DNA from: an uncultured Clostridia bacterium
GTDB lineage: Bacteria; Bacillota; Clostridia; Oscillospirales; Acutalibacteraceae
Length of the DNA stretch: 9,805 nt
Direction: 5' to 3'
NCBI GenBank assembly: GCA_944381295.1
Contig: CALWKP010000225.1
Location: 1-9,805, forward strand
Part shown: positions 1 to 6,460 of the stretch, piece by piece
How the letters are laid out: every line of letters begins with the position of its first letter
Numbering within the stretch: position 1 is the first letter of the stretch
Position numbers and translations under genes: made by a program
Notes under the pieces: model-generated
Seen by the model: only the letters and a program-made list of their open reading frames with translations
Databases searched by the model: none
What the model was told of the DNA's origin: nothing

Positions 1-906
1 ATAGCCAGGAACCAACCTTTTATAAGAATTCACGAGAGGATTGGTAATCGCACACATCCCCTTGACATGCTTCATCAATCCCGCGATAAAATGATAAGCA
101 ACACGGCTCAATCCCGTGGGAGAATTCTCATCATAAAACGCATTTTTTCCATCTTTGAACAACGACATATTCGTATGCATACCGGAACCACATTCTCCAA
201 AAATTGGCTTCGGCATAAACGTTGCACAAAGCCCATGAGCATTCGCAATCGATTTGACGACCATTTTAAAGGTCATAATATTATCCGCAGAAGTAAGCGC
301 CTCATCATATTTAAAATCAATTTCATGCTGCGCAATCGCTACCTCATGGTGCGAAGCTTCTATTTCAAATCCCATCTCTTCCAGGTTCAGACAGATATCC
401 CGGCGTGCAAGTTCCCCCAAGTCCGAAGGTCCCAGATCAAAATAACTTGCTGTATCATACGTTTCTGTGGTTGGATGCCCACATTCATCTGTATTGAACA
501 GGAAAAATTCACATTCCGGACCTACATTGAAGGAATATCCCATCTCTTCCGCCTGTTTCAAGGTGCGTTTCAGAATGTAGCGCGGGTCACCTTCAAACGG
601 GGTACCGTCAGTTTTGTAAACATCACAGATCAGCCTGGCAATATGCCCGTGCTTTGAGTGCCACGGGAAAGTTACAAAGGTATCCAGATCAGGACGCAGA
701 TACATATCTGATTCCTCGATCCTGACAAATCCTTCAATCGAAGAACCATCAAACATACACTTATTATCCAGTGCTTTTTCGATCTGACTGGATGTGATCG
801 CTACGTTTTTGAGCGTACCAAAAATATCTGTGAACTGCAATCGTATAAATTTGATATCCTCTTCCTGAATAATTCGGATAATATCTTCTTTTGTATACTT
901 GCCCAA
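1..906 (-). CDS. glnA: Glutamine synthetase, type I-alpha (partial, C-terminus outside window)
   Basis: Makes glutamine from glutamate, ammonia and ATP in the cytosol and is the main ammonia-assimilating enzyme. The visible 302 residues carry the family landmarks: FDGSSIEGF (52-60), metal-ligand motif GPECEFFLF (129-137), HHEVA (186-190), QHEIDF (193-198), GSGMHTN (240-246) and NSYKRLVPGY at the window edge. Arg62 in GFVRIEESD corresponds to the glutamine-sensing Arg62 of Bacillus subtilis GS, and the close match to that enzyme suggests the shorter, non-adenylylated GSI-alpha class (about 440 residues). The start is TTG (906-904). An in-frame TGA at 921-919 excludes any earlier start, the GAGGGGG site lies 7 nt upstream, and the resulting MGKYTKEDI is the expected N-terminus. 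About 140 C-terminal residues are missing. Two active-site loops differ slightly from the Bacillus form (see findings). It has its own promoter and a structured leader. Confidence 0.97.
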   Translation of the reverse strand, partial: MGKYTKEDIIRIIQEEDIKFIRLQFTDIFGTLKNVAITSSQIEKALDNKCMFDGSSIEGFVRIEESDMYLRPDLDTFVTFPWHSKHGHIARLICDVYKTDGTPFEGDPRYILKRTLKQAEEMGYSFNVGPECEFFLFNTDECGHPTTETYDTASYFDLGPSDLGELARRDICLNLEEMGFEIEASHHEVAIAQHEIDFKYDEALTSADNIMTFKMVVKSIANAHGLCATFMPKPIFGECGSGMHTNMSLFKDGKNAFYDENSPTGLSRVAYHFIAGLMKHVKGMCAITNPLVNSYKRLVPGY

Positions 907-929
907 AAGTTTACCCCCTCATACAAATC

Positions 930-950
930 TGACAAATCCTTCTCTTGTCA
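930..950 (-). other. Perfect hairpin in glnA leader just before the RBS
   Basis: On the minus strand TGACAA and TTGTCA form a perfect 6-bp stem around a 9-nt purine-rich loop (GAGAAGGAT). It ends about 12 nt before the GAGGGGG ribosome binding site of glnA. The loop itself resembles a Shine-Dalgarno sequence. A role in translation or antitermination is inference only; the stem is short. Confidence 0.4.
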
Positions 951-979
951 TTTTCGGATGGCTTTTCGCTTTGTACGCA

Positions 980-1022
980 CAAATAAAAATAGCAAGGCCG
1001 CTCTTTTCCAGAACCTCCTTGC
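980..1022 (-). terminator. Candidate transcription attenuator in glnA leader
   Basis: On the minus strand GCAAGG (1022-1017) pairs with CCTTGC (997-992). A symmetric 2x2 internal loop leads to an inner stem GTTCT/AGAGC (one G-U pair) with a GGAAA loop. The 3' arm is followed at once by TATTTTTATTTG. This is a hairpin plus U-rich tail lying between the glnA promoter and its start codon, which is the architecture of a leader terminator. A second small stem (TTTGT-GCGT-ACAAA, 983-970) overlaps the tail. The A interruptions in the U tract weaken the call. The ANTAR-type paired hexaloops known to control some clostridial nitrogen genes could not be identified by eye. Confidence 0.45.
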
Positions 1023-1048
1023 CATCTTACTTTATTTGCAACAATCTT

Positions 1049-1077
1049 ATTTTATTCTATTCAGAATACCCTGTCAA
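1049..1077 (-). promoter_or_regulatory. Sigma-A-type promoter of glnA
   Basis: A perfect -35 box TTGACA (1077-1072) is separated by exactly 17 nt from -10 box TAAAAT (1054-1049) on the minus strand. Transcription would start near 1042 and give a leader of about 136 nt before the TTG start at 906. No GlnR-type TGTNA-N7-TNACA operator was recognised around it. Confidence 0.75.
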
Positions 1078-1189
1078 TCATTTTCCCGGCTGAGATTTCT
1101 GTTTTAGGGACATGCACAAAAAATAATTCTATTGCAGATATTTTCTAGTTTTTTGAAGAATTAGTATGAATTTCCTGCAAACCGATACT

Positions 1190-1315
1190 TTAACCATTCT
1201 TCCAATCCATAAAAGTTCCCTTATTAAAACGGCTTATAGTTCCACTGATCCAAAAAAAGCTTTCCAAATCTTGCATAATTTTACTAAGTAAAATTCGCTT
1301 TTCTGGATCTTTTAT
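1190..1315 (-). other. Possible small ORF remnant directly after rlmH
   Basis: One minus-strand frame reads 41 protein-like codons from ATA (1315-1313, overlapping the rlmH stop) to TAA at 1192-1190. The segment includes DPEKRILLSKIM, DLESFFWISG and RFNKGTFMDWKNG. GGAGG inside the rlmH end lies 12 nt upstream of the ATA, but ATA is not a normal start. The first ATG (1276-1274) has no ribosome binding site and would give only 28 residues. A neighbouring frame continues with YGLEEWLKYRFAGNSY, which could mean a frameshifted decayed gene. I do not recognise the peptide. Chance reading through AT-rich DNA is a serious alternative. Confidence 0.2.
1247..1309. repeat. Nested inverted repeat between rlmH and glnA
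   Basis: Outer arms GATCCAAAAAAAGC (1247-1260) and GCTTTTCTGGATC (1297-1309) are near-perfect complements with one bulge and one G-U pair in the minus-strand RNA. They enclose a perfect 8-bp inner hairpin, AATTTTAC-TAA-GTAAAATT (1277-1295). On the plus strand the outer arm is followed by TTTTATTTG, so it looks terminator-like in that direction, although no plus-strand gene is known here. On the minus strand it starts 3 nt after the rlmH stop and may fold the end of that transcript. It lacks clear target-site duplications, so a small mobile element is not supported. Confidence 0.5.
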
Positions 1316-1788
1316 TTGTGATATTTTCCTCCGCTCAGGATCTGAAACGCGCGGTAAACCTGCTCACATAACATCACCCTGGCCAATTGATGCGGAAATG
1401 TCATCCGAGACATTGATAAACAAACCATACCATCCTTTTTCAAGCTTTGATCCAGTCCATAAGAACTTCCAATGACAAAGCTGATCGAACTGTTCCCATG
1501 CAAGGCATACTGGTCAAAAAGCTCCGCCAGTTCCGGAGAAGAAATTTCCTTCCCTTCAATACACAGAGGAAGCAAAATCCCGCTGGCTGCTGCCCGGATT
1601 TTTCCTGCTTCTTCTTTTAAACAGGTATCGATCTGAGCCGGCGACGGAGATTCCGGAAGTCTGCTTTCCGGTATCTCAATGATTCGAAATTTACAGAATA
1701 CCGACAGCCTTTTCTCATATTCGCGGCAAGCTTCTACCCAATATTTTTCTTTCAGCTTTCCTACACATACGATGGACACGGTCAGCAT
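1312..1788 (-). CDS. rlmH: 23S rRNA (pseudouridine-1915 N3) methyltransferase
   Basis: Small SPOUT-class enzyme that methylates pseudouridine 1915 in helix 69 of 23S rRNA on assembled 70S ribosomes, using S-adenosylmethionine. At 158 residues it has the family's normal length. It shows the N-terminal VGKLKEKYW (residues 10-18), the cofactor-binding knot segment FVIGSSYGL (about 103-111) and the hallmark C-terminus with SRMTFPHQLARV followed by EQVYRAFQI and GGKYHK. The ATG at 1788 has AGGAG (1800-1796) 7 nt upstream. The gene begins only 12 nt after walJ, so the two are very likely co-transcribed and share ribosome traffic. GSSYGL replaces the commoner GGAYGL, a mild variant. Identity is not in doubt. 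Confidence 0.97.
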   Translation of the reverse strand: MLTVSIVCVGKLKEKYWVEACREYEKRLSVFCKFRIIEIPESRLPESPSPAQIDTCLKEEAGKIRAAASGILLPLCIEGKEISSPELAELFDQYALHGNSSISFVIGSSYGLDQSLKKDGMVCLSMSRMTFPHQLARVMLCEQVYRAFQILSGGKYHK

Positions 1789-1800
1789 CTTGTTTCTCCT

Positions 1801-2595
1801 TCAAAATAAAATCGTCTTATATTCTAAATTCTCTCTTGGCGCTACCATCAACTCAAAATCCATCCCCTGTTTCAAGCCTGCCATCTGCAGCGAACAGAGT
1901 GAAGTCTGATAGGCCAATTCCGGTGTATTGTTTTCTCTGCTTAAATGCGCCAATAGGAACCGGGCTGTACCTTTTCGTGCAAGCTCCGGCAAGACAGACG
2001 CACATGCTGTATTAGACAAATGTCCTGTATTTGAGAGAATTCTCCTTTTTAAGTAATAAGGATAGGGACCATTTTGCAACATGCCTATGTCATGATTAGA
2101 TTCCAAAATCACCAGATCGCTTCCACTGAGTTCTTGTGTTACCGTTTCCGTTAAACAGCCTAAGTCTGTACAAAATGCGATCCTTCTTCCATCGCTTGAT
2201 GTTATCTTGAATCCCAAGCTTTCTGCACTGTCATGCGATGTGCGGAACGGCTGGATCAGCATCCCTGCGCAGGAAACGCCATCTTCTCCTATGACGAAAC
2301 TTTCCAGACTTTCTGAAAAATTCTTGCTTTCCTGCAAAGCTTTCAAAGTTCCCTCGGATGCATAAATACGCAGTTTATTTTTTGAAGCAAATACCCGCAA
2401 GCCCTGCACATGGTCGGAATGTTCATGTGTGACAAAGACCGCCTTTATCGCTTTTATCGGAATTCCACAGGCATCCAACATTCCTGTAATCTGTTTTGCA
2501 CTCCGTCCCACATCAATCAGGATTCCCTCTTCCCTGCTGCCGATATAATAACTGTTTCCACTGCTCCCACTGAACAAGGGGCATATTCGCGCCAT
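1801..2595 (-). CDS. walJ: WalJ/YycJ family metallo-beta-lactamase-fold exonuclease
   Basis: Cytosolic metal-dependent hydrolase. The Bacillus subtilis homologue YycJ/WalJ is a 5'-3' DNA exonuclease encoded with the WalRK cell-wall regulators, and it has the same length (264 residues). The N-terminus reads FSGSSGNSYYIG, followed by the metal-binding motif THEHSDH (residues 56-62) and further putative ligands in TSHDS (119-123), CTDLG (142-146), ESNHD (165-169), TGHLSN (190-195) and AHLSREN (216-222). An ATG 15 nt further upstream is in frame, but the one at 2595 is preferred: AAGGGAG sits 5 nt before it, and MARICPLFSG matches the family start. No walRK genes are in the window. It lies behind murA, separated by a hairpin, and directly ahead of rlmH. 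The family call is firm; the exact substrate is inferred from homologues. Confidence 0.93.
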   Translation of the reverse strand: MARICPLFSGSSGNSYYIGSREEGILIDVGRSAKQITGMLDACGIPIKAIKAVFVTHEHSDHVQGLRVFASKNKLRIYASEGTLKALQESKNFSESLESFVIGEDGVSCAGMLIQPFRTSHDSAESLGFKITSSDGRRIAFCTDLGCLTETVTQELSGSDLVILESNHDIGMLQNGPYPYYLKRRILSNTGHLSNTACASVLPELARKGTARFLLAHLSRENNTPELAYQTSLCSLQMAGLKQGMDFELMVAPRENLEYKTILF

Positions 2596-2611
2596 AAATT
2601 CTCCCTTCACA

Positions 2612-2643
2612 TAAAGAAAGGGAATGGCAAACTGCCTTTCCCT
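2612..2643 (-). terminator. Terminator-like hairpin between murA and walJ
   Basis: On the minus strand AGGGAAAGGCA and TGCCATTCCCT pair over 10 of 11 positions with a 3-nt GTT loop, followed by TTCTTTAT. It lies 28 nt after the murA stop and about 23 nt before the walJ start. It may end most murA transcripts or act as a partial read-through element, since no clear promoter for walJ fits in the remaining space. Confidence 0.6.
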
Positions 2644-2671
2644 CCTGTATCTATTCCAAGTTGTCCCTCTT

Positions 2672-3958
2672 TTATACCACTTTGGCTACGGGCGAGGGTT
2701 CCATCACGGATACCCGTACAATTTCTGCTCCTAACGAACGCAATTTTCCTTCAATATCTTCATATCCACGTTCAATATACTGGATATCTTCTACTTGAGT
2801 TGTACCACGAGCACACAGTGCCGCAATCATCATCGCTGCTCCTGCACGTAAATCCGTCACCTTCACCGGCGCGGCATTCAAATATTCCACACCCTCTACC
2901 ACGGCAATCTTGCCATCTACTGAAATCTGGGCGCCCATTCTGCGCAATTCTTCCACATACCGGAAACGGTTATCCCAAACACTTTCGTTGATAATACTTG
3001 TCCCATGCGCTATTGCCAAAAGTACTGCAATTTGAGGCTGCATATCCGTCGGAAAACCGGGATGCGGCATAGTCTTAATGTTACATTTATTCAAAGGCTT
3101 ATCTCGTCTTACATGGATTGAATCGTCAAATTCTTCGACTTCTACACCCATTTCTTCCAACTTTGCTGAAATCGACTCCAAATGTTTTGGAATCACATTC
3201 TTAATCAGGACATCTCCGGCAGTTGCCGCTGCCGCTACCATATAAGTGCCGGCTTCAATTTGATCTGGGATAATCGAATATGTGGCTCCATGCAGGTGCT
3301 CTACCCCATAAATCTTAATCACATCGGTTCCGGCTCCCCGCACGTCGGCCCCCATCGTGTTCAGGAAGTTTGCCAAATCCACGATATGCGGCTCACGTGC
3401 GGCGTTCTCTATCACGGTAACGCCTTTTGCCCGGACTGCTGCTAACATGATATTGACAGTCGCTCCTACGGAAACTACGTCTAAAAACACATGATTTCCT
3501 GTCAGCTGTTCGGCATGGACGTCTACCATCCCGCCTTCGAGGGAATACACCGCGCCCAACGCTACAAACCCTTTTAAATGCTGATCAATCGGACGTACAC
3601 CGAAGTCACAGCCTCCAGGCATCGTGACAACAGCATGAGAAAAGCGTCCCAAAAGGGCACCTAACAAATAGTAAGAGGCCCTGATGTGACGGGCTAATTC
3701 ATACGACGCCACATGAGAATGGATCTTCCTGGGATCTATCTCGATCGTGGTCTTATCAATCACCCGAATCTGGGCCCCTAAATCTGAAATAATACGGGTA
3801 ATAGCGGTTACATCTGTAATATTCGGAATATTTTCAATGCGGCAAACACCTTCTGCGAGGATTGCTGCTGGAATAATTGCCAAAGCAGCATTCTTTGCAC
3901 CGCTGATCGTTACCTCGCCGGTAAGCCTGTTGCCACCAGTAATTACAAATTTATCCAA
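2672..3958 (-). CDS. murA: UDP-N-acetylglucosamine 1-carboxyvinyltransferase
   Basis: Catalyses the first committed step of peptidoglycan synthesis: transfer of enolpyruvate from PEP to UDP-GlcNAc in the cytosol. It is the target of fosfomycin. With the start chosen here the protein has 428 residues and key positions match Escherichia coli numbering: Lys22 in SGAKNAAL, Asp305 in FPTDMQPQ and Arg371 in TDLRAG. The catalytic Cys is Cys117 in MPGGCDFGVRPIDQH, so a fosfomycin-sensitive type is expected. No ATG is available. The choice is between TTG at 3973 (preceded immediately by an in-frame TGA, poor RBS) and TTG at 3958 (GGAG 9 nt upstream, giving MDKFVITGG as in relatives); I chose 3958. It has its own promoter at 4111-4139 and a leader of about 146 nt. 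Clostridia often carry two murA copies; this window cannot show which this is. Confidence 0.96.
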   Translation of the reverse strand: MDKFVITGGNRLTGEVTISGAKNAALAIIPAAILAEGVCRIENIPNITDVTAITRIISDLGAQIRVIDKTTIEIDPRKIHSHVASYELARHIRASYYLLGALLGRFSHAVVTMPGGCDFGVRPIDQHLKGFVALGAVYSLEGGMVDVHAEQLTGNHVFLDVVSVGATVNIMLAAVRAKGVTVIENAAREPHIVDLANFLNTMGADVRGAGTDVIKIYGVEHLHGATYSIIPDQIEAGTYMVAAAATAGDVLIKNVIPKHLESISAKLEEMGVEVEEFDDSIHVRRDKPLNKCNIKTMPHPGFPTDMQPQIAVLLAIAHGTSIINESVWDNRFRYVEELRRMGAQISVDGKIAVVEGVEYLNAAPVKVTDLRAGAAMMIAALCARGTTQVEDIQYIERGYEDIEGKLRSLGAEIVRVSVMEPSPVAKVV

Positions 3959-4037
3959 TGCGGCACGCTCCAATCAATCTCAAATATACCTTCACTCATC
4001 AGCATCGTTTTTCGCCAAATCTTTTATACAAATCAAG

Positions 4038-4060
4038 TATACCCTTTTTATCAAGGGATA
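4038..4060 (-). other. Small hairpin in murA leader
   Basis: On the minus strand TATCCCTT and AAGGGTATA form an 8-bp stem with one bulged base around GATAAA. It lies in the untranslated leader, roughly midway between the proposed transcription start and the murA start. It lacks a following U tract, so it is not a terminator. Any role is unknown. Confidence 0.3.
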
Positions 4061-4110
4061 CCACACATATTTTCCGTTATCATAAAGTAAAACTATTTTG
4101 CACTTTAATG

Positions 4111-4139
4111 ATAATAATACACCTAAAACTAAAAGTCAA
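4111..4139 (-). promoter_or_regulatory. Sigma-A-type promoter of murA
   Basis: TTGACT (4139-4134) and TATTAT (4116-4111) on the minus strand are separated by exactly 17 nt in AT-rich DNA. Transcription would start near 4104 and leave a leader of about 146 nt before the TTG start of murA. It is the best match in the lysA-murA gap and lies downstream of the lysA terminator, so murA begins a new unit. Confidence 0.65.
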
Positions 4140-4451
4140 TATCTAACAAAAAAAACGCGGCTCTCTTGTGAAAAAGCTGAAAAATTATTTCACACATCCG
4201 GGAAAGTTCATGCAACTATTTTTCTATACGGTAATAATTTCAAAGTGCTATCTTCTATTTTCCAGGCAAAATGGCCTCCTTCCTAAATGGATGCTGAAAA
4301 TTTTGGATTTCCAGAAAAATTTTTCTTTTTACCGGATATATTACTAACCTTCCAATTTGCCGCCATACTTTTTACAAGAGGGTATCTTGCTGATACCGAA
4401 AAAGCTGTTGCTTCTTTCATCTGACCGGAGTTACATTCTGCATTTTTATAC
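4140..4451. other. Intergenic stretch without convincing gene
   Basis: This AT-rich interval lies between the lysA terminator and the murA promoter. A 61-codon minus-strand reading frame (4468-4283) starts inside the terminator hairpin, lacks a spaced ribosome binding site and has low-complexity content, so it is not called. A strong Shine-Dalgarno-like AAGGAGG (minus strand, around 4275-4281) is followed only by a four-codon TTG frame. A small hairpin GGTATC-AGCAA-GATACC (4381-4397) is flanked by CTTTTT and AAAAAG arms. I recognise no riboswitch, small RNA or repeat family here. Confidence 0.6.
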
Positions 4452-4490
4452 AAAAAACTGGCCGCCATTCCTTTTGGAATAACGACCAGT
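4452..4490 (-). terminator. Rho-independent terminator after lysA
   Basis: On the minus strand ACTGGTCGTTATTCC and GGAATGGCGGCCAGT pair over 15 positions (three G-U pairs) around an AAAA loop and are followed directly by a run of six T. It lies 51 nt after the lysA stop and is the strongest terminator in the window. It marks the end of the clpX-lon-engB-lysA unit. Confidence 0.92.
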
Positions 4491-4541
4491 CTTTATCAAG
4501 AAATCATTCAGTTATACAATCGGTTTCATTCTTCTCTATAC

Positions 4542-5840
4542 TTATACATCGCAACGGATCAGGTCTTCATATGTCTCACGGCGTACTATAACCCGAGCTT
4601 CCCCATCGCGCACCATCACAACCGCCGGTTTCGGGTTCCTGTTATAGTTTGATGCCATGGAATAGTTGTACGCTCCTGTGGACAGAACAGCCAAAATATC
4701 TCCGGCTTGCGGTTTCTGAATCATCGTATTTTCCTGAATCAGATCGCCGCTTTCACAGCATTTTCCTGCTATTGTAGCGCAAAAATCTGCTGGCTCTGCT
4801 GCCTTGTTTGCGATTAATGCAGTATATGGTGCGTGATAAAGTGCGTAACGCGGATTATCTGTCATACCGCCGTTTACCGAGACATAAGTGCGGATATTGG
4901 GGATCGTTTTCACGCTTCCCACTTCATACAAAGTGACTCCTGCTTCTCCAACAATCGAACGTCCCGGTTCCATATAAACATAAGGAATTTCCATCTGATA
5001 GGCTTCACACCGCTTAATAATTGCCTCCGACACGATCTGCATGTACTGGTCATAAGGTACCGGGGTGTCCTCTTTCACATACTTGATGCCATAACCGCCA
5101 CCCAAATTTAATTCCTTCAGCAAAGTCCCGGTTTCATCCCGAATCTCCTTCATGAAATCCAACAGGAGTTCCGCAGCCAACACAAACGGGGCCACATCAA
5201 AAATCTGAGAACCGATATGACAATGAAGGCCTATCAACTGAACATTAGGAAGCTGCAACGCTTTTTGTACCGCTTGCTTTGCTTCCCCATTCTCCAAAGC
5301 AAACCCAAATTTGGAATCGATTTGTCCGGTACGGATGAACTCGTGAGTATGAGCGTCTACACCTGGCTTAATCCGCAACAGGATTTTTGCAGTTTGATTG
5401 CGTTCGGCCGCCAACTCCTGCAACAGCTCTAATTCTTCCAGGTTGTCTGCTACAAAATGTCCTACTCCAAATTCCAGCCCGAACTTTATTTCATCACGCG
5501 TCTTGTTGTTCCCATGAAAATATACGCGTTCCGCCGGGAATCCCGCTGCCTTGGCAGTATACAATTCCCCACCGGATACAACATCCAGGCCCAAGCCTTC
5601 TTCCGCCACAATCCTGCACATCTCCTTGCAGCTAAAAGCTTTGCTGGCGTAAACTGCCTGGCCCTTCCCCTGATAGTATTTTTCCAGCGAACCCTGATAC
5701 ATCCGGCAAACTTTCCGGATGACATTCTCATCCATCACATACAGGGGTGTTCCGAACGTTTCCGCTAATTTGACGGAATCACATCCGCCAATAGTCAAAT
5801 GTCCTTCGGCATTTACACCGAAACTTTCTGAAGTAATCAT
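4542..5840 (-). CDS. lysA: Diaminopimelate decarboxylase
   Basis: PLP-dependent cytosolic enzyme that decarboxylates meso-diaminopimelate to L-lysine, the last step of lysine biosynthesis. The 432-residue protein has the fold-III alanine-racemase-type barrel, with the PLP lysine in YASKAFSC (Lys67), HCHIGSQ (206-212), the phosphate-binding GGGYG (247-251) and EPGRSIVG (291-298). The C-terminal domain contains CCESGD (361-366) and GAYNYSMASNYN (389-400), which contribute active-site residues across the dimer. The ATG at 5840 is chosen over the GTG six bases upstream because the GGTGG-rich site is 8 nt before the ATG and too close to the GTG. It starts 22 nt after engB and ends before a strong terminator. 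With no room for its own promoter or a lysine riboswitch, its expression should follow the clpX-lon-engB transcript, an unusual partner set for an amino-acid gene. Confidence 0.96.
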   Translation of the reverse strand: MITSESFGVNAEGHLTIGGCDSVKLAETFGTPLYVMDENVIRKVCRMYQGSLEKYYQGKGQAVYASKAFSCKEMCRIVAEEGLGLDVVSGGELYTAKAAGFPAERVYFHGNNKTRDEIKFGLEFGVGHFVADNLEELELLQELAAERNQTAKILLRIKPGVDAHTHEFIRTGQIDSKFGFALENGEAKQAVQKALQLPNVQLIGLHCHIGSQIFDVAPFVLAAELLLDFMKEIRDETGTLLKELNLGGGYGIKYVKEDTPVPYDQYMQIVSEAIIKRCEAYQMEIPYVYMEPGRSIVGEAGVTLYEVGSVKTIPNIRTYVSVNGGMTDNPRYALYHAPYTALIANKAAEPADFCATIAGKCCESGDLIQENTMIQKPQAGDILAVLSTGAYNYSMASNYNRNPKPAVVMVRDGEARVIVRRETYEDLIRCDV

Positions 5841-5862
5841 TTTCACTCACCACCATATAAGA

Positions 5863-6450
5863 TTATCTGCTGTCGCAGCTTTCAGACAGGTACCGCTTCA
5901 TTTCTTCCAATCCCTCGCCCTTCACCGACGAAAACGGGACAATCGGTACCCCTTCCATTCCGCCGAATAAACTGTCAAGCAATGCTAACTGTGTTTTTCT
6001 CTGGGTCTGGTTCAATTTGTCGCTCTTGGTTGCCGCGATCAGAAAAGGAAATTTATTCTCATAAAGAAATGCAATCATGTTTTTATCATCCGCAGTCGGT
6101 TCGTGACGCATATCGACAATCTGTACAACTAAGGCGATGTTCCTGTCCTGCGCAAAGTAGCCTTCTACCAGTTCCGCCCAACGCAGTTTTTCGTTCTGAG
6201 ACACCTTTGCGTAACCATATCCAGGCAAATCTACCAGCCTGCATTCTGCCAAACGGTAAAAATTGATTGTCCCAGTTTTCCCTGGTGTCGCACTGACGCG
6301 CGCCAACGATTTCCGGTTCACCAATTTATTGATTAAGGAGGATTTTCCTACATTGGACCTCCCAGAAAAAACGATTTCCGGGATTGTCGAATCCGGTAAT
6401 TGACTTGCTTTTCCCGCTGCCAACTCAAAAATAGCTTGACTAAAATTCAT
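5863..6450 (-). CDS. engB: Ribosome biogenesis GTP-binding protein YsxC/EngB
   Basis: Essential TRAFAC-class GTPase that helps late assembly of the 50S ribosomal subunit. The 195-residue protein, the same length as Bacillus subtilis YsxC, shows all G motifs: G1 GRSNVGKS (30-37), G2 region with Thr61 in TPGKTGTIN, G3 DLPGYG (74-79), G4 TKSD (141-144) and G5 SSVKG (174-178). The frame is open further upstream into lon, but the ATG at 6450 is chosen. It is preceded by GAGGGG that overlaps the lon stop codon, and MNFSQAIFELAAG fits the family N-terminus. Start and lon stop are only 10 nt apart, so translation is probably coupled. The lon-engB pairing is conserved in Bacillus and Clostridia. Confidence 0.97.
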   Translation of the reverse strand: MNFSQAIFELAAGKASQLPDSTIPEIVFSGRSNVGKSSLINKLVNRKSLARVSATPGKTGTINFYRLAECRLVDLPGYGYAKVSQNEKLRWAELVEGYFAQDRNIALVVQIVDMRHEPTADDKNMIAFLYENKFPFLIAATKSDKLNQTQRKTQLALLDSLFGGMEGVPIVPFSSVKGEGLEEMKRYLSESCDSR

Positions 6451-6460
6451 CACATTCCCC

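Noticed and set aside
67..657. 196-codon plus-strand ORF opposite glnA
   Set aside because: It is the antisense shadow of a clear glutamine synthetase reading frame and has no family features.
1247..1309. Miniature inverted-repeat transposable element
   Set aside because: The arms are short, no flanking target duplication is visible, and no second copy occurs in the window.
2410..2991. 193-codon plus-strand ORF across the walJ-murA junction
   Set aside because: It runs antisense through two well-supported genes and their intervening hairpin, with no domain-like content.
3958..4286. Plus-strand ORFs of about 62 codons in the murA upstream region
   Set aside because: They overlap each other and the murA promoter, lack ribosome binding sites and reflect AT-rich sequence.
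4283..4468. 61-codon minus-strand ORF after lysA
   Set aside because: It starts inside the 3' arm of the lysA terminator, has no correctly spaced ribosome binding site, and its sequence is low in complexity with no recognisable family.
5841..5862. Lysine riboswitch in front of lysA
   Set aside because: Only 22 nt separate engB and lysA, far too short for that element.
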